Of a DNA stretch of 64,000 nt, positions 33,321-42,299 are shown in pieces. This DNA comes from CATOSP01 sp965205385 (GTDB lineage: Bacteria > Chloroflexota > Dehalococcoidia > Lucifugimonadales > UBA3495). Under the pieces are notes generated by a model. It was not told where the DNA came from, made no database searches, and saw nothing but the letters and a program-made list of their open reading frames with translations. Position 1 is the first letter of the stretch, and each line of letters opens with the position of its first letter. The stretch spans positions 992,001-1,056,000 of the forward strand of contig CBDBGS010000007.1 of assembly GCA_965205385.1 (NCBI GenBank), given 5' to 3'. Position numbers and translations under genes: made by a program.

Positions 33321-33726
33321 CACCGTTGCTGGAAGCCGTTCGCGCCCTCAAAGCCAGCTACGAAGACTGGCAAAGAACCGTGATTTCCTCTAGGAGAGTG
33401 AGTCGATCCTAGTCGAACACCTCTGTTTGCTTGCCTGATTATACGCCCTTGACCGTCAGGCATGTAGTGGGCGCCTTGATACGCCGGATACAATCGTCCG
33501 GATGACTCTGGCGGTTATAGAATTCGGGGGTGCCCCATATATCGATGTTAATTCACAATCATGGAACCGAATACGCTGCCCGACTCTCGGTCGCACGCGC
33601 GGCGTGTGGCACTTCAGGCCGATAGGTTCGGGTATTGTCCCCTCCGCACCCGGGAAATTACACAGCTTTAGCGGCGCTCGTTTCGGCGAGTCGGCAAACT
33701 ACGGGAATAGAGACCGCTTGATACCG
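33321..33726. other. Gap between two tRNA 3' fragments, no gene seen
   Basis: About 400 bp between opposite-facing tRNA fragments. Short ORFs on both strands read through the tRNA-derived sequence and are not credible genes. No strong repeat or hairpin was noticed. Confidence 0.4.
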
Positions 33727-33773
33727 CGGTCCTGATAAGACCGAGGTCGATGGTTCGAGTCCATCCAGGCCCA
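33727..33773 (+). other. tRNA-Ile(GAU) 3'-half fragment (likely attachment site)
   Basis: A perfect anticodon arm CGGTC-CTGATAA-GACCG with anticodon GAT is followed by the variable region AGGTC, a perfect T-arm (GATGG-TTCGAGT-CCATC) and acceptor strand CAGGCCC plus A. The 5' acceptor half (GGGCCTG) and D-arm are absent upstream, so the gene is incomplete. It lies head-to-head with the tRNA-Arg fragment 400 bp away, beside the decayed integrase. Confidence 0.65.
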
Positions 33774-33826
33774 CTTCCTTCCCTGATATTTTCCAGGTGA
33801 ACGATGCTGTCTGGAGAGGGACCATA

Positions 33827-34204
33827 ATGCCTTTGCAGCTGGACCACACAATCGTGCCCGCCTACGACAAGGTGAAGTCTGCGGAGTTCATCGCCCGCAT
33901 GTTCGGGCTGAAGTACGAGGGCCCCTGGGGGCACTTCGCGCCGGTCAAGGTCAACGATATATTGACCCTGGACTTCGATGACTCGGACAGTCCCCGCGCC
34001 AATCACTACGCTTTTCTGGCCTCGGACGAGGAGTTCGACGCGGTCCTGCAGCGGATCAAGGACGAGGGAGTCGCCTTCGGGAGCGGGCCGCGCTCGCGGA
34101 CGGACGGGGAGATCAACCACCTGCACCAAGGTCGCGGTTTCTACTTCGAATGCGAGAACGGCCATCTATGGGAGGTTATCACGCACACGTATGTAACGGA
34201 GTAG
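33827..34204 (+). CDS. VOC (glyoxalase/bleomycin resistance) superfamily protein
   Basis: 125-aa single-domain VOC protein. LQLDHTIVPAYDKVKSAEFI carries the first metal-ligand His, FAPVKVNDILTLDF and RANHYAFLASDEEFDAVL the middle strands, and GRGFYFECENGHLWEVITH the last Glu ligand. A GGAGAGGG site precedes ATG 33827 by 6 nt. It lies immediately beside the tRNA-Ile fragment, on the outer side. Different subgroup from the VOC gene at 9.9 kb. Substrate unknown. Confidence 0.85.
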   Translation: MPLQLDHTIVPAYDKVKSAEFIARMFGLKYEGPWGHFAPVKVNDILTLDFDDSDSPRANHYAFLASDEEFDAVLQRIKDEGVAFGSGPRSRTDGEINHLHQGRGFYFECENGHLWEVITHTYVTE

Positions 34205-34354
34205 GGTGTGGTGGCGGTCCTGCAACGGGGCTGTGGACGGGACAGGAATCGGTGTTTGTTTGGTGGATGGAGCAGACTGGTAATGACGGAGTGGGCGTTG
34301 GATCGATGGCAGGCGGAGACGCTAACAGCATTTACAAAACAAAGGGTTATGCTC

Positions 34355-35581
34355 TAGTAGTCAGTCAACTGTGATGTTGAAAGTCATACAGGAAACTGGC
34401 CGATAGTCGTATACTGCTGGGGATGAAGTGGTGATGTTGGGGGTGGCGGTGATGATCAGGGATAAGTACGCCGTGCGGTTGGCGCCGGAACAACGGGAAG
34501 AACTCCAGAATCTGATTCGGGTTGGGAAGAGCTCCGCCCGAGTGACCGCCAGGGCGCGGATTCTCCTCAAGAGCAACGATGGTTGGGCCGCTCCCAAGGT
34601 GGCCGAGGCCCTAGATGTGGCATTGGGCACCGTGTACCGGATTAAGCAGCGCTTTACCGAGGAAGGGTTGGACGGGGCCCTGTGGGACCGGCGCCAGGTC
34701 AACCGGCGCCGCAAGCTGGACGACCGGGGCGAAGCCCACCTCATCGCGCTGGCCTGCAGCCCAGCGCCGGAAGGCCACGACCACTGGACCCTGCGCCTGC
34801 TGGCTGGCAAGGTGGTGGAGCTGGGGTTGGCGTCCACCATGTCCCACGAGGGAGTGCGTAAACGGCTCAAAAAAACGCTCTCAAGCCGTGGCAGAAGCAG
34901 GAGTGGTGCATCCCCAAGGTGAGCGCCGAGTTCGTGGCCCACATGGAGGACGTGCTGGACCTGTACGCCGAGCCATATGATCCCCAACGACCGGTGGTCT
35001 GCTTTGACGAGACCTCCACCCAGTTGCTGGCGGAGACTCGGCCCCCACTGCCGCCTGAGCCGGGACGCCCCCTGCGGCAGGACTACGAGTACCGCCGAGA
35101 GGGCACTCGAAACCTGTTCCTAGCCTGCGAGCCGCTGGCAGGATGGCGGCAGGTGGCAGTGACCCAGCGGCGCACGATGCAGGACTTCGCCCTTCAGATG
35201 CGCTGGCTGGTGGATGAAGCCTATCCGGAGGTCCCGGTGGTGCGTCTGGTCCTAGACAACCTGAACACCCACCGCGCGGCGTCGCTGTACGAGACGTTCC
35301 CGGCTGCCGAGGCCCGGCGGATTGCCAAACGGTTGGAGTTCCACTACACGCCAAAGCATGGCAGTTGGTTGAACATGGCGGAAATTGAGTTCAGCGTACT
35401 GTCCCGCTCTTGCCTGAAGCAGCGGCTCCCCGACGAGCAGGCGCTCCGGCGGGAAACCCAGGCGCTGGTGCGGGAGCGCAACGCCGCCCGAACTGGTATC
35501 AACTGGCGGTTCAAAACCCAAGACGCCCGATCCAAACTTCACCGCCTTTACCCTTTTGATTCCAAAGTTGACTGACTACTA
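34355..35581 (+). mobile_element. IS630-family insertion sequence
   Basis: 1.23-kb element with perfect 16-bp terminal inverted repeats, TAGTAGTCAGTCAACT and its complement. Each end has the TA dinucleotide that IS630/Tc1 elements duplicate on insertion. The transposase occupies nearly the whole length and its stop lies in the right repeat. The perfect ends and intact motifs suggest recent activity. Confidence 0.9.
34452..35575 (+). CDS. IS630-family transposase made by -1 frameshift
   Basis: The first frame (MIRDKYAVRLAPEQREELQN…) holds the winged-helix DNA-binding part and ends at 34922. The second frame continues KPWQKQEWCIPKVSAEFVAHMEDV, with DDE residues in VVCFDETS, VRLVLDNLNTH and GSWLNMAEIEF. 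The frames meet at seven consecutive A residues (34869-34875); slipping back one base after AAA-AAA gives the family-consistent sequence. Programmed -1 slippage is known in IS630 elements, so this is read as one functional gene, not a mutation. ATG 34452 is the likely start; upstream ATGs at 34434 and nearby are possible. Confidence 0.8.
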
Positions 35582-36019
35582 GCTCGCATTGGCATGTATA
35601 CTTCATAAGCATGCTCTATCGGCGAACAATGATGGAGGTCGCGACCGTTGTGATTGGGTCCTTCGACTCTACCACCGCCGGGTGGTGCACCGCTCGACAA
35701 AGAAGTCCTTTTGGGGCCCATGAATTTATGGGTCATGCAGTCGGGCCGGAACAAGACCCGGTTTTGGAGCGCCTGTCCGGATGAGACGGCGTAGGTTTGA
35801 CTCACGTTGTTTGATAGTATATATTACCAAGAACTTCGGGGGATTCTCAGGCAAAACCAACGGAAAGCAAACCAGCAATTTTCGGTTATCTGACGATAAC
35901 TACCAGAATTCGTAGAAAAATGGTCATTTGATGTAATTATCCCCTTCCCCTGACGGCTTCATGAAGTATCGTCCTGGGGATTTGGAGCAACATAAAATAC
36001 GACCCTTGGAGGTAGGTAG
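35582..36019. other. Intergenic region upstream of the ABC transporter operon
   Basis: 438 bp without a credible gene. It holds a small hairpin CCCAT-GAATTT-ATGGG near 35718-35733 and AT-rich stretches (TAGTATATATTACC near 35815) that could contain the operon promoter. Confidence 0.4.
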
Positions 36020-37831
36020 ATGATGCGACATTGGCTCAAAAGCCCCAAAGCATTGGTTGTAACCCCGTTATTGTTGGTCCTGGTAACCGCTGCCGCCTGC
36101 GGCGGGACTGCCGCCACACCGGTGATCGTAGAAAAAGAAGTCATCAAAGAGGTCATCAAAGAAGTCCCGGTGGTGAAAGAGGTGGTGAAAGAGGTGGTGA
36201 AAGAGATTGTCGTCGCCACCACCCCTCTGCCAGTCGTTCAGGCCCAGCCCACATCGGCTCCCATCGTTGAGGTTGTCGCGGGGGGAATTCGGGGTGGGGT
36301 AATGCCCCAGTTGGACTATGCCGACGTAAGACAAAGAACCCTGCTGGCTTCCACTGTCAACAACAAAAACGTGGCCATGATGTTCAGCGGCCTGGTTGAA
36401 TACAATCCGGAGAACAGCGACCCAACGGAGATCCGGTGCGATCTCTGCACCAGTTGGGACCTGGCTGCGGACGGAATGACCTACACCTTCGAGTTGAACG
36501 AGCAGGCCAAGTTCTCCGACGGCCATCCGGTGACCTCCGAGGATGTAGCTTACATGTTGCTGGCGGCCACTTGCCCTGAGTGCATACCCATTAGGGATGG
36601 CGAAACGGTGTCGACCGCCGTCCAGATGAAAGCCTACTACGAAGACTCCCAAATCATCGATGACTATACCATCGAGATAAAAACGCTATTCCCGTCCCCG
36701 GCCTTCCTGCTGGCCCTGGGCTCGGAAACCTTGAAAGTACTGCCCAAGCACGTGGAGGATGCCGGAAAGCTCCAAACCACCTCCGAAATGGGAGACCTGG
36801 TCGGTTCCGGCCCCTTCATTCACGTCAAACAGGTCAAAGCCGTGTCCAACCACTATGAAAGAAATCCCAACTACTTCAAAGATGGCCTGCCCTACTTGGA
36901 CGGCTTGGACCAGTTCATCATCGTGGACAGCGGTGCCGGAATCGCGGCGTTCAAGGCAGAGCAGGTCTTGATGAGCAACGGCGCCGACAACTTCAGTGAT
37001 GCCGAGGTATTGGTGCTTGTGGAGGAGGAGGCAGGCAAGTTGGTGCTTCAGTGGGGGATCCCCGAAGGCGTCCAATTCATGTTTTTCAACACCCAGGCCA
37101 AACCCTTTGACGACGTTCGGGTTAGGAGAGCGGTCCACTTGGCGATGGACCGTGAGGCCTTGAATGATACCTTCACGGCTGGCCAGGGAATCCCGATAGG
37201 GACCCACTTCCCGCCCGGGTTGGGTTTCGCTTATACGAATGAGGAGGCGGCCCAGTTGCCCGGCATGAGGTATGTGAACGGAGAGAAGGACCCCGATGAT
37301 CTTGCCGAGGGTAGGAGGCTGCTGGCAGAGGCGGGAATTCCAGAACAGGGGTTTGAGGTCCTGTTGTCTACCAGGAATTGCTGCGCGTATCCCGATATCT
37401 CCGCCGTGGTGATCGAGCAATTGAAAGAAGCCTATGGCTGGAAAGTGGATCTGAAAGTGTGGGAGTCGGCCGCCGGGTTTAACGCGTATCGCGACCATGA
37501 CTTCTCCTTTGTCGTGCAACGGCGTAACGCCGTCTTCGCAGACCCCGATGCCTTCCTTGACGCGAATACGGAAGGGCGTCTTTTGTTCCGGTGGACTGGC
37601 CGGGTGACCCCCGGAATGCAGGAGCTTTTCGACAAGCAAGCCCGTGAATTAAACGTGGAAAAAAGACGCGAGTTCATGGTCGAGATCGAGGAGTTGCTGA
37701 CCGAAGACGCGATCTCCACCAATCTTTACTGGCGCCGCAACCACCAGGTCTTCAACGAGAGGGTTAAGAACTTTTTTTTCAAACAGAGTATAAGGAAGTA
37801 CGAGACCATCTGGTGCGACCCCCAGTGCTAG
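36020..37831 (+). CDS. Peptide/nickel-type ABC transporter substrate-binding lipoprotein
   Basis: 603-aa family 5 extracellular solute-binding protein. The signal peptide (MMRHWLKSPKALVVTPLLLV) ends in lipobox TAAAC with Cys27, so the protein is anchored outside the membrane. A linker made of repeated VxKEV units (VIVEKEVIKEVIKEVPVVKE…) follows, as is common in Chloroflexota lipoproteins. The binding domain contains FSGLVEYNPE, the SBP_bac_5 signature YTFELNEQAKFSDGHPVTSEDV, and VRVRRAVHLAMDREAL. The start is ATG 36020, with GGAGGTAGG just upstream. It heads an operon with two permeases; ATPase subunits are not in the window, so another locus must supply them. Confidence 0.92.
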   Translation: MMRHWLKSPKALVVTPLLLVLVTAAACGGTAATPVIVEKEVIKEVIKEVPVVKEVVKEVVKEIVVATTPLPVVQAQPTSAPIVEVVAGGIRGGVMPQLDYADVRQRTLLASTVNNKNVAMMFSGLVEYNPENSDPTEIRCDLCTSWDLAADGMTYTFELNEQAKFSDGHPVTSEDVAYMLLAATCPECIPIRDGETVSTAVQMKAYYEDSQIIDDYTIEIKTLFPSPAFLLALGSETLKVLPKHVEDAGKLQTTSEMGDLVGSGPFIHVKQVKAVSNHYERNPNYFKDGLPYLDGLDQFIIVDSGAGIAAFKAEQVLMSNGADNFSDAEVLVLVEEEAGKLVLQWGIPEGVQFMFFNTQAKPFDDVRVRRAVHLAMDREALNDTFTAGQGIPIGTHFPPGLGFAYTNEEAAQLPGMRYVNGEKDPDDLAEGRRLLAEAGIPEQGFEVLLSTRNCCAYPDISAVVIEQLKEAYGWKVDLKVWESAAGFNAYRDHDFSFVVQRRNAVFADPDAFLDANTEGRLLFRWTGRVTPGMQELFDKQARELNVEKRREFMVEIEELLTEDAISTNLYWRRNHQVFNERVKNFFFKQSIRKYETIWCDPQC

Positions 37832-37874
37832 CCGCCGCCAGCGTGCACAGCGGATTTGACATCTGAATCCCTAT

Positions 37875-37909
37875 CCCGCCCCTTCTTTCGGATTAACGGA
37901 GGGGGCGGG
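37875..37909 (+). terminator. Intercistronic hairpin after the binding-protein gene
   Basis: CCCGCCCC and GGGGCGGG form an 8-bp stem with a ~19-nt loop, 44 bp after the lipoprotein stop and about 200 bp before the permease gene. No T tract follows. In transporter operons such hairpins often protect the binding-protein mRNA or give partial termination, raising its level over the permeases. Confidence 0.55.
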
Positions 37910-38105
37910 CTATGCTACACGGTATCCCCGGTGGTTGAAGGAATTGTTCACTAGCCTCTCGCAAGCGAGAGGGCCAAATTGGATGTGAACTCGCCGCAAA
38001 ATATTGAAATGTTTCCGAGGTAAATGGCGCCAAAATGGCCAGGTTTGGTATTCGGAGGTGAATCCACCAGGCAGGCAGGCACAATCGGGCCCTGAGAGTA
38101 GCTAG

Positions 38106-39065
38106 TTGAAATCTTACCTGATAAAACGTGTCCTCATGTTCTTCCCAACGATGATTCTGCTTACGATCATCGTATTTGCCATCCTGAGAGTCATACCCGG
38201 AGACCCGGCGCTCCTGATCTTGGGAGGAGAGGAGGGGGATGAGCAGTTTACCGATGAAGAGTTGGCCGCGCTGCGAGCCAGGCTGGGAACGGACCGGAAC
38301 ATAGCGGTCCAGTACGCGGACTGGGTAGGCTCCATGTTCACCCTGGATTTCGGCAATTCTTATCACTACAATAATCCCGTATCAGAGGACTTGGCCCAAA
38401 GGATCCCCATCACCCTGCAGTTGACCTTCATGTCGCTGTTCATCTCGGGTATCGTAGCCGTCCCCCTTGGTGTATTCTCCGCCATCAGGCAGGACACGTG
38501 GGGTGACTATGTCTCCCGCGCGATAACCGTCGTCGGATTGGCCACGCCCAACTTCTTCGTGGGCATCATGACCATCTTCCTGTTGATCCTGTTCTTCGGC
38601 TGGATTCCACCCATAGGTTACGTCAACGTGTGGGAAGAGCCGTGGGCTAACATGCAACAGTTGATCTTTCCCGCTATGGCCTTGGGTACCTCGGGCATGG
38701 CCTTCCTGGCCCGGGTGACCCGCTCCGCCATGCTGGAGGTGCTCAACGAGGACTATATCCGGACCGCCCGATCCAAGGGTCTTGCTGAAAAGATCGTGAT
38801 CTACCGGCACGCGCTGAAAAATGCCGTGCTGCCAGTGGTCACCATCTTCGGGCTGGCGTTGGCAGACGCGACGTCGGGGTCGGTGGTAACTGAGATCGTT
38901 TTTTCGGTGCCCGGCATGGGCCGGCTTTTGATCGAGGGGGTCCAGCACCGGGATTATCCAATGATTCAGGCCATAATCGTCGTCTTCGGCCTAATGGTCC
39001 TGGCAGCCAATCTATTAACCGACCTCACATACGCTTGGCTTAATCCCAGGATTCGGTACGGGTAG
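38106..39065 (+). CDS. ABC transporter permease, DppB/OppB-like
   Basis: 319-aa inner-membrane permease. It starts SYLIKRVLMFFPTMILLTII, the standard DppB-type first helix, then RVIPGDPAL. It contains a BPD_transp_1 domain with the EAA-type coupling loop DYIRTARSKGLAEKIVIYRHALKNA near residue 225. The predicted start is TTG 38106; no ATG is suitably placed. The DppC-like gene follows 25 bp later. Together with the binding protein it imports oligopeptides or related solutes. Confidence 0.92.
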   Translation: MKSYLIKRVLMFFPTMILLTIIVFAILRVIPGDPALLILGGEEGDEQFTDEELAALRARLGTDRNIAVQYADWVGSMFTLDFGNSYHYNNPVSEDLAQRIPITLQLTFMSLFISGIVAVPLGVFSAIRQDTWGDYVSRAITVVGLATPNFFVGIMTIFLLILFFGWIPPIGYVNVWEEPWANMQQLIFPAMALGTSGMAFLARVTRSAMLEVLNEDYIRTARSKGLAEKIVIYRHALKNAVLPVVTIFGLALADATSGSVVTEIVFSVPGMGRLLIEGVQHRDYPMIQAIIVVFGLMVLAANLLTDLTYAWLNPRIRYG

Positions 39066-39090
39066 TTTATAGACCCCGCAGGGGAGAGGA

Positions 39091-40038
39091 ATGACACAGA
39101 GGCAAGAGGAATTAACAGCCGGCGCGCCGCCAGGCGTCATCGAGTTTAAGCCCAAACATGGCTTCGCTCAGGACGTGTCCCGCTTCTTTCGAACCAAGCC
39201 TTTGGGGACCGTAGGAGCGGCAATCGCGGTGATCCTGATTTTGACTGCCGTCTACGTCAAGTTCATCGAACCCAGTGTCGGTCTCATCGCGGACCCCTAT
39301 AAACCCATCGTTGACCGGATCAACGTGGCGCCCGGTGGAGACGCTTGGTTTGGGGGAGACAAGATTGGACGCGATGTGTTTGCCCGGCTGGTCAACGGAG
39401 CGTGGATCTCCTTATACGTCGGCATCCTGTCCTCGTTCATCGGCACCACCATAGGGATGGGGGTGGGTATCGCCAGCGCTTATTGGGGAGGCAAGCTGGA
39501 CTTAATCGTCCAGAGATTGATTGACGCAATGATCGCCTTTCCCGGCATCATTTTGGCCATCGCGATCATGGCCGCTCTGGGGGCCTCCATCAACAATGTG
39601 GTGTTTGCCCTTTCGGTGGCTTACATCCCCAGCGCCGCCCGGATAATCCGGGCCCAAGCGTTGGGCATCAAAGAAATGGACTATATGCTAGCCGCCCGGG
39701 CGGTGGGCGTGGGAAACGTGCGTACCATGGTCAAGTACATAGTCCCCAACGTCATCGCCATATATATAGTCATTACGACGTTCCATCTGGGGGGAGCCAT
39801 TATCGCCGAGGCCAGTCTTAGCTTCTTGGGGGTGGGAACTCCCCCCAACGAACCGTCCTGGGGAGGCATGTTGAGCGGCGCCGCCGCGCAGTACATTGCC
39901 GTAGCCTGGTGGTCCCCGTTATTCCCGGGGGCCGCCATCATCACAGTGGTTTTCGCTTGGAATATACTGGGAGACGCGCTGAGGGATGTTCTCGACCCTC
40001 GCCTGCGCGGGACCCGCTCGGCAATTTACCGAGGATAG
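39091..40038 (+). CDS. ABC transporter permease, DppC/OppC-like
   Basis: 315-aa permease partner of the DppB-like gene. It has an N-terminal OppC_N helix near residues 40-60 and FGGDKIGRDVFARLVNGA, the characteristic DppC segment. The coupling loop near residues 185-215 (AARIIRAQALGIKEMDYMLA) and the closing WNILGDALRDVLDPRLRG are present. The start is ATG 39091, with GGGGAGAGG 3-9 nt upstream. Cotranscribed with the preceding permease. Confidence 0.92.
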   Translation: MTQRQEELTAGAPPGVIEFKPKHGFAQDVSRFFRTKPLGTVGAAIAVILILTAVYVKFIEPSVGLIADPYKPIVDRINVAPGGDAWFGGDKIGRDVFARLVNGAWISLYVGILSSFIGTTIGMGVGIASAYWGGKLDLIVQRLIDAMIAFPGIILAIAIMAALGASINNVVFALSVAYIPSAARIIRAQALGIKEMDYMLAARAVGVGNVRTMVKYIVPNVIAIYIVITTFHLGGAIIAEASLSFLGVGTPPNEPSWGGMLSGAAAQYIAVAWWSPLFPGAAIITVVFAWNILGDALRDVLDPRLRGTRSAIYRG

Positions 40039-40126
40039 CGTTAAGGCCCAGGCTTTTGGGCGAATCTCCTATGGCAACTTTCTCTTCAAAATCATAGATG
40101 TCTCGGTAAAATTCAGAGGTTTCAAC

Positions 40127-40642
40127 ATGAAGAGGACCGCTTGGCTTCTGGTATTCGCGGGTATAGCGGTCGCTAGTCTGACCGCGTGTGGCGGTGCGTC
40201 TTCCGATACAAAGCAAGAAGAAGGTGCAGCCGCGCCCGTGGCCGGTGGGGTGCAGATCACCCCTGCGGCCCCAAGAGCATCTGGTGGGGAAACCGGACAA
40301 AGAGTACGGCCACCCAGCGAACTAGATATCACCATCGACAGTTGCACCTGGGAACCCGAAGAGCCCGGAGGCCCGATAGGGCTAAAGGTCTCGTTTACAG
40401 TGGTCAACAACGCTGCGGAAAACTTGTTCGCCACATTTTTGATTCGAGACCAGATCAACCCGGGGCTCTTCTACAAACCGCCGGGAAGTAAGTCGGCGTT
40501 GCCAGTGGAGACCAAACAAACGGATAGCCGTAGCTTATTTACCGATAAGTTCCCGGTGGGGTCCGAGACCCTGAACCTGGTTATAGCTGGACAGCGCCGG
40601 ACAACCGAGAACATTCCCCTGGAAAATTGCACCCAACCCTGA
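40127..40642 (+). CDS. Putative lipoprotein of unknown function
   Basis: 171 aa. Signal peptide MKRTAWLLVFAGIAVASL is followed by lipobox LTAC (Cys at residue 21). A low-complexity linker and then a beta-rich domain resembling a DUF4352-like immunoglobulin fold follow (LDITIDSCTW…IGLKVSFTVVNNAAEN…TENIPLENC). Two or more cysteines may form a disulfide. ATG 40127 has AGAGG 8 nt upstream; an ORF extension to 39986 overlaps the permease end and is rejected. It lies 88 bp after the permease, so it may be cotranscribed. Confidence 0.7.
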   Translation: MKRTAWLLVFAGIAVASLTACGGASSDTKQEEGAAAPVAGGVQITPAAPRASGGETGQRVRPPSELDITIDSCTWEPEEPGGPIGLKVSFTVVNNAAENLFATFLIRDQINPGLFYKPPGSKSALPVETKQTDSRSLFTDKFPVGSETLNLVIAGQRRTTENIPLENCTQP

Positions 40643-40733
40643 TCCAGGTCGGCCCTCACAATTGGAGAAACGTGCTGGCAGCGCCTCTCTTGGCGCCACC
40701 GAATCCCGAATCGCTTGGCGCGGTAGTAGTGAG

Positions 40734-41563
40734 ATGACGGCCAGAGAGTTGGTGCGGGCCTTAGTAGGATTGGCGGTCATATTGACTATCGCCTGCAATA
40801 GCGGTGATAGTGAGGATCCAATCCCGGATCAAATCCAGCCGGCAACACGCCAAGCGGAGGATCCCCGCTCGCCATCCACCGGCTCGGGCGCTAATGGGGC
40901 TCGGCACTTGGAGCCCGCGCTGCCAACCGCTCCAGGGCCGCTGACCCAGCCGTCCGCACCACCGTTTCTTGGACTACGGTCCTGGGAACCCCTCTCCGCT
41001 GGCTCGATAATCACCGTCGCAGGTGCTGGCCCGCTTGGCGATGGCGCACCGGCCAAGAACGCCCGCTTGTCTTTTCCTTGGGGAGTGGCGGTGGTGTGGT
41101 TACCGGGCGCATCAGCACGGTGGCTGGGACGGGTCAGCGCGGGTTCGGCGGTGATGGCGGACCTGCCACCCAAGCCCAACTCGACTCGCCACGCCTCGGG
41201 GCGATCGACACTGACGGAAACCTGTTGATCGCCGACACCCGGAATCAGCGCATTCGCTTAGTCCAAGCGGGCACGGGTATCATCACCACAGCCGGGGTTA
41301 CCGCTGACCAGGTTGCCGGGGATGGCGGTGGAAGATTTTCCGAGGGCGTTGCTTCAGCGCCATCCGGGTTGGCCGTAGATAACTTTGGAGGACTTTTCGT
41401 TGCCGACCCTGACCGCCACCGCGTAATAAGGTTGGACCAATCTACGGGGGATTGGACGATCATGGCGGGTGGCGGCCTCGATGGAGTGGGCAAGCAAGGG
41501 TTCGAGGGCGACGGCGTTCTCGCTATCAATGCCTTGCTGTCCAACCCTATTGGAGACCGCTAA
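40734..41563 (+). pseudogene. NHL-repeat lipoprotein, frameshifted and truncated
   Basis: From ATG 40734 the product has a signal peptide with lipobox TIAC and then a proline-rich linker. The first repeat is SIITVAGAGPLGDGAPAKNA, followed by RLSFPWGVAV. There the frame breaks near 41090. The next frame continues TGRISTVAGTGQRGFGGDGG, IDTDGNLLIADTRNQRIR and LAVDNFGGLFVADPDRHRV, the typical NHL blade repeats. The text between blades (usually …GNLYIADTHNHRIRKV) is deleted at the break, and the end at 41563 comes mid-blade. The original was probably a secreted six-bladed propeller. Confidence 0.75.
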
Positions 41564-41940
41564 CTCCGTAGACTCACCACGATTAGCCGACCCCACAAGA
41601 GTTTGAAGGGCGACACCCCAGCTATGCCCCGCCAGCACAGCGATGAAGTGGTGGTGTACCATGCGTTCTCTGCTCTGTGGGCAGCTCACAGGGCCCCCAG
41701 CCACATCTCGAAGATGGTTCTGTCTACCGTCCACTTTGGCCCACCTAACTGGACAAACCGACTCGGAGGCCCGGGCCCCCGAACTCGAAGCGGAATTCCA
41801 GCGCCGCCAACCGGCGGAAGCAACCCAACAACTTGGCTGCAGGTCGCCCAGGCAAATCCCCCGTCATCTCGAGAGAGCGGGGGCTTTGCTTCATTCTATG
41901 GACCGCGCCCATAGGACGCGCACAGGGACAGGCATCAAGC

Positions 41941-42135
41941 CTACCATTTTTTCATTGGACCAATGACCAAAGAGGGAACGCTAGCCGGTGGACAGCCCCA
42001 GACCTGCAGCAATCGCTGGACCTGGTCGAAGGTCTCACGAGACACGATTGCGGGGAAGGCATTCTCAACGCGCACCAGCGGCGAGCCATCCTCGGTCATC
42101 TTGCCCCACACGATGGCTCCCGTATAGAAGAAGCT
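41941..42135 (-). pseudogene. Serine recombinase fragment (Recombinase domain)
   Basis: On the minus strand the frame reads FYTGAIVWGKMTEDGSPLV and RVENAFPAIVSRETFDQVQ. This is the end of the PF07508-type Recombinase domain of large serine integrases (typically ..YTG.LVWG…..VENA.PAIV…F..V). No catalytic N-terminal domain or zinc ribbon is attached. It lies within the 736-bp stretch 41564-42299, which otherwise has no gene. A plus-strand ORF across it up to 42303 is the antisense and is rejected. Confidence 0.65.
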
Positions 42136-42299
42136 TACCTAAACGGAGCTGCCACCGCAGTCCGCCGATTAAATACTGGCATTGAAGAGATCATAATCGC
42201 GATGCGACTTGAGAATTTCTCAGATTACCTCGGAGAAGTCGTAGGCGGACATGGGCGCGTTAGCGTAGCCGCCTTGTCCAGCTATCGAAATACCGAGCT

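Noticed and set aside
33197..33849. Minus-strand ORFs containing GSRVRILPGTP and DGLEPSTSVLSG
   Set aside because: These are the well-known spurious translations of tRNA sequence; they coincide with the two tRNA fragments.
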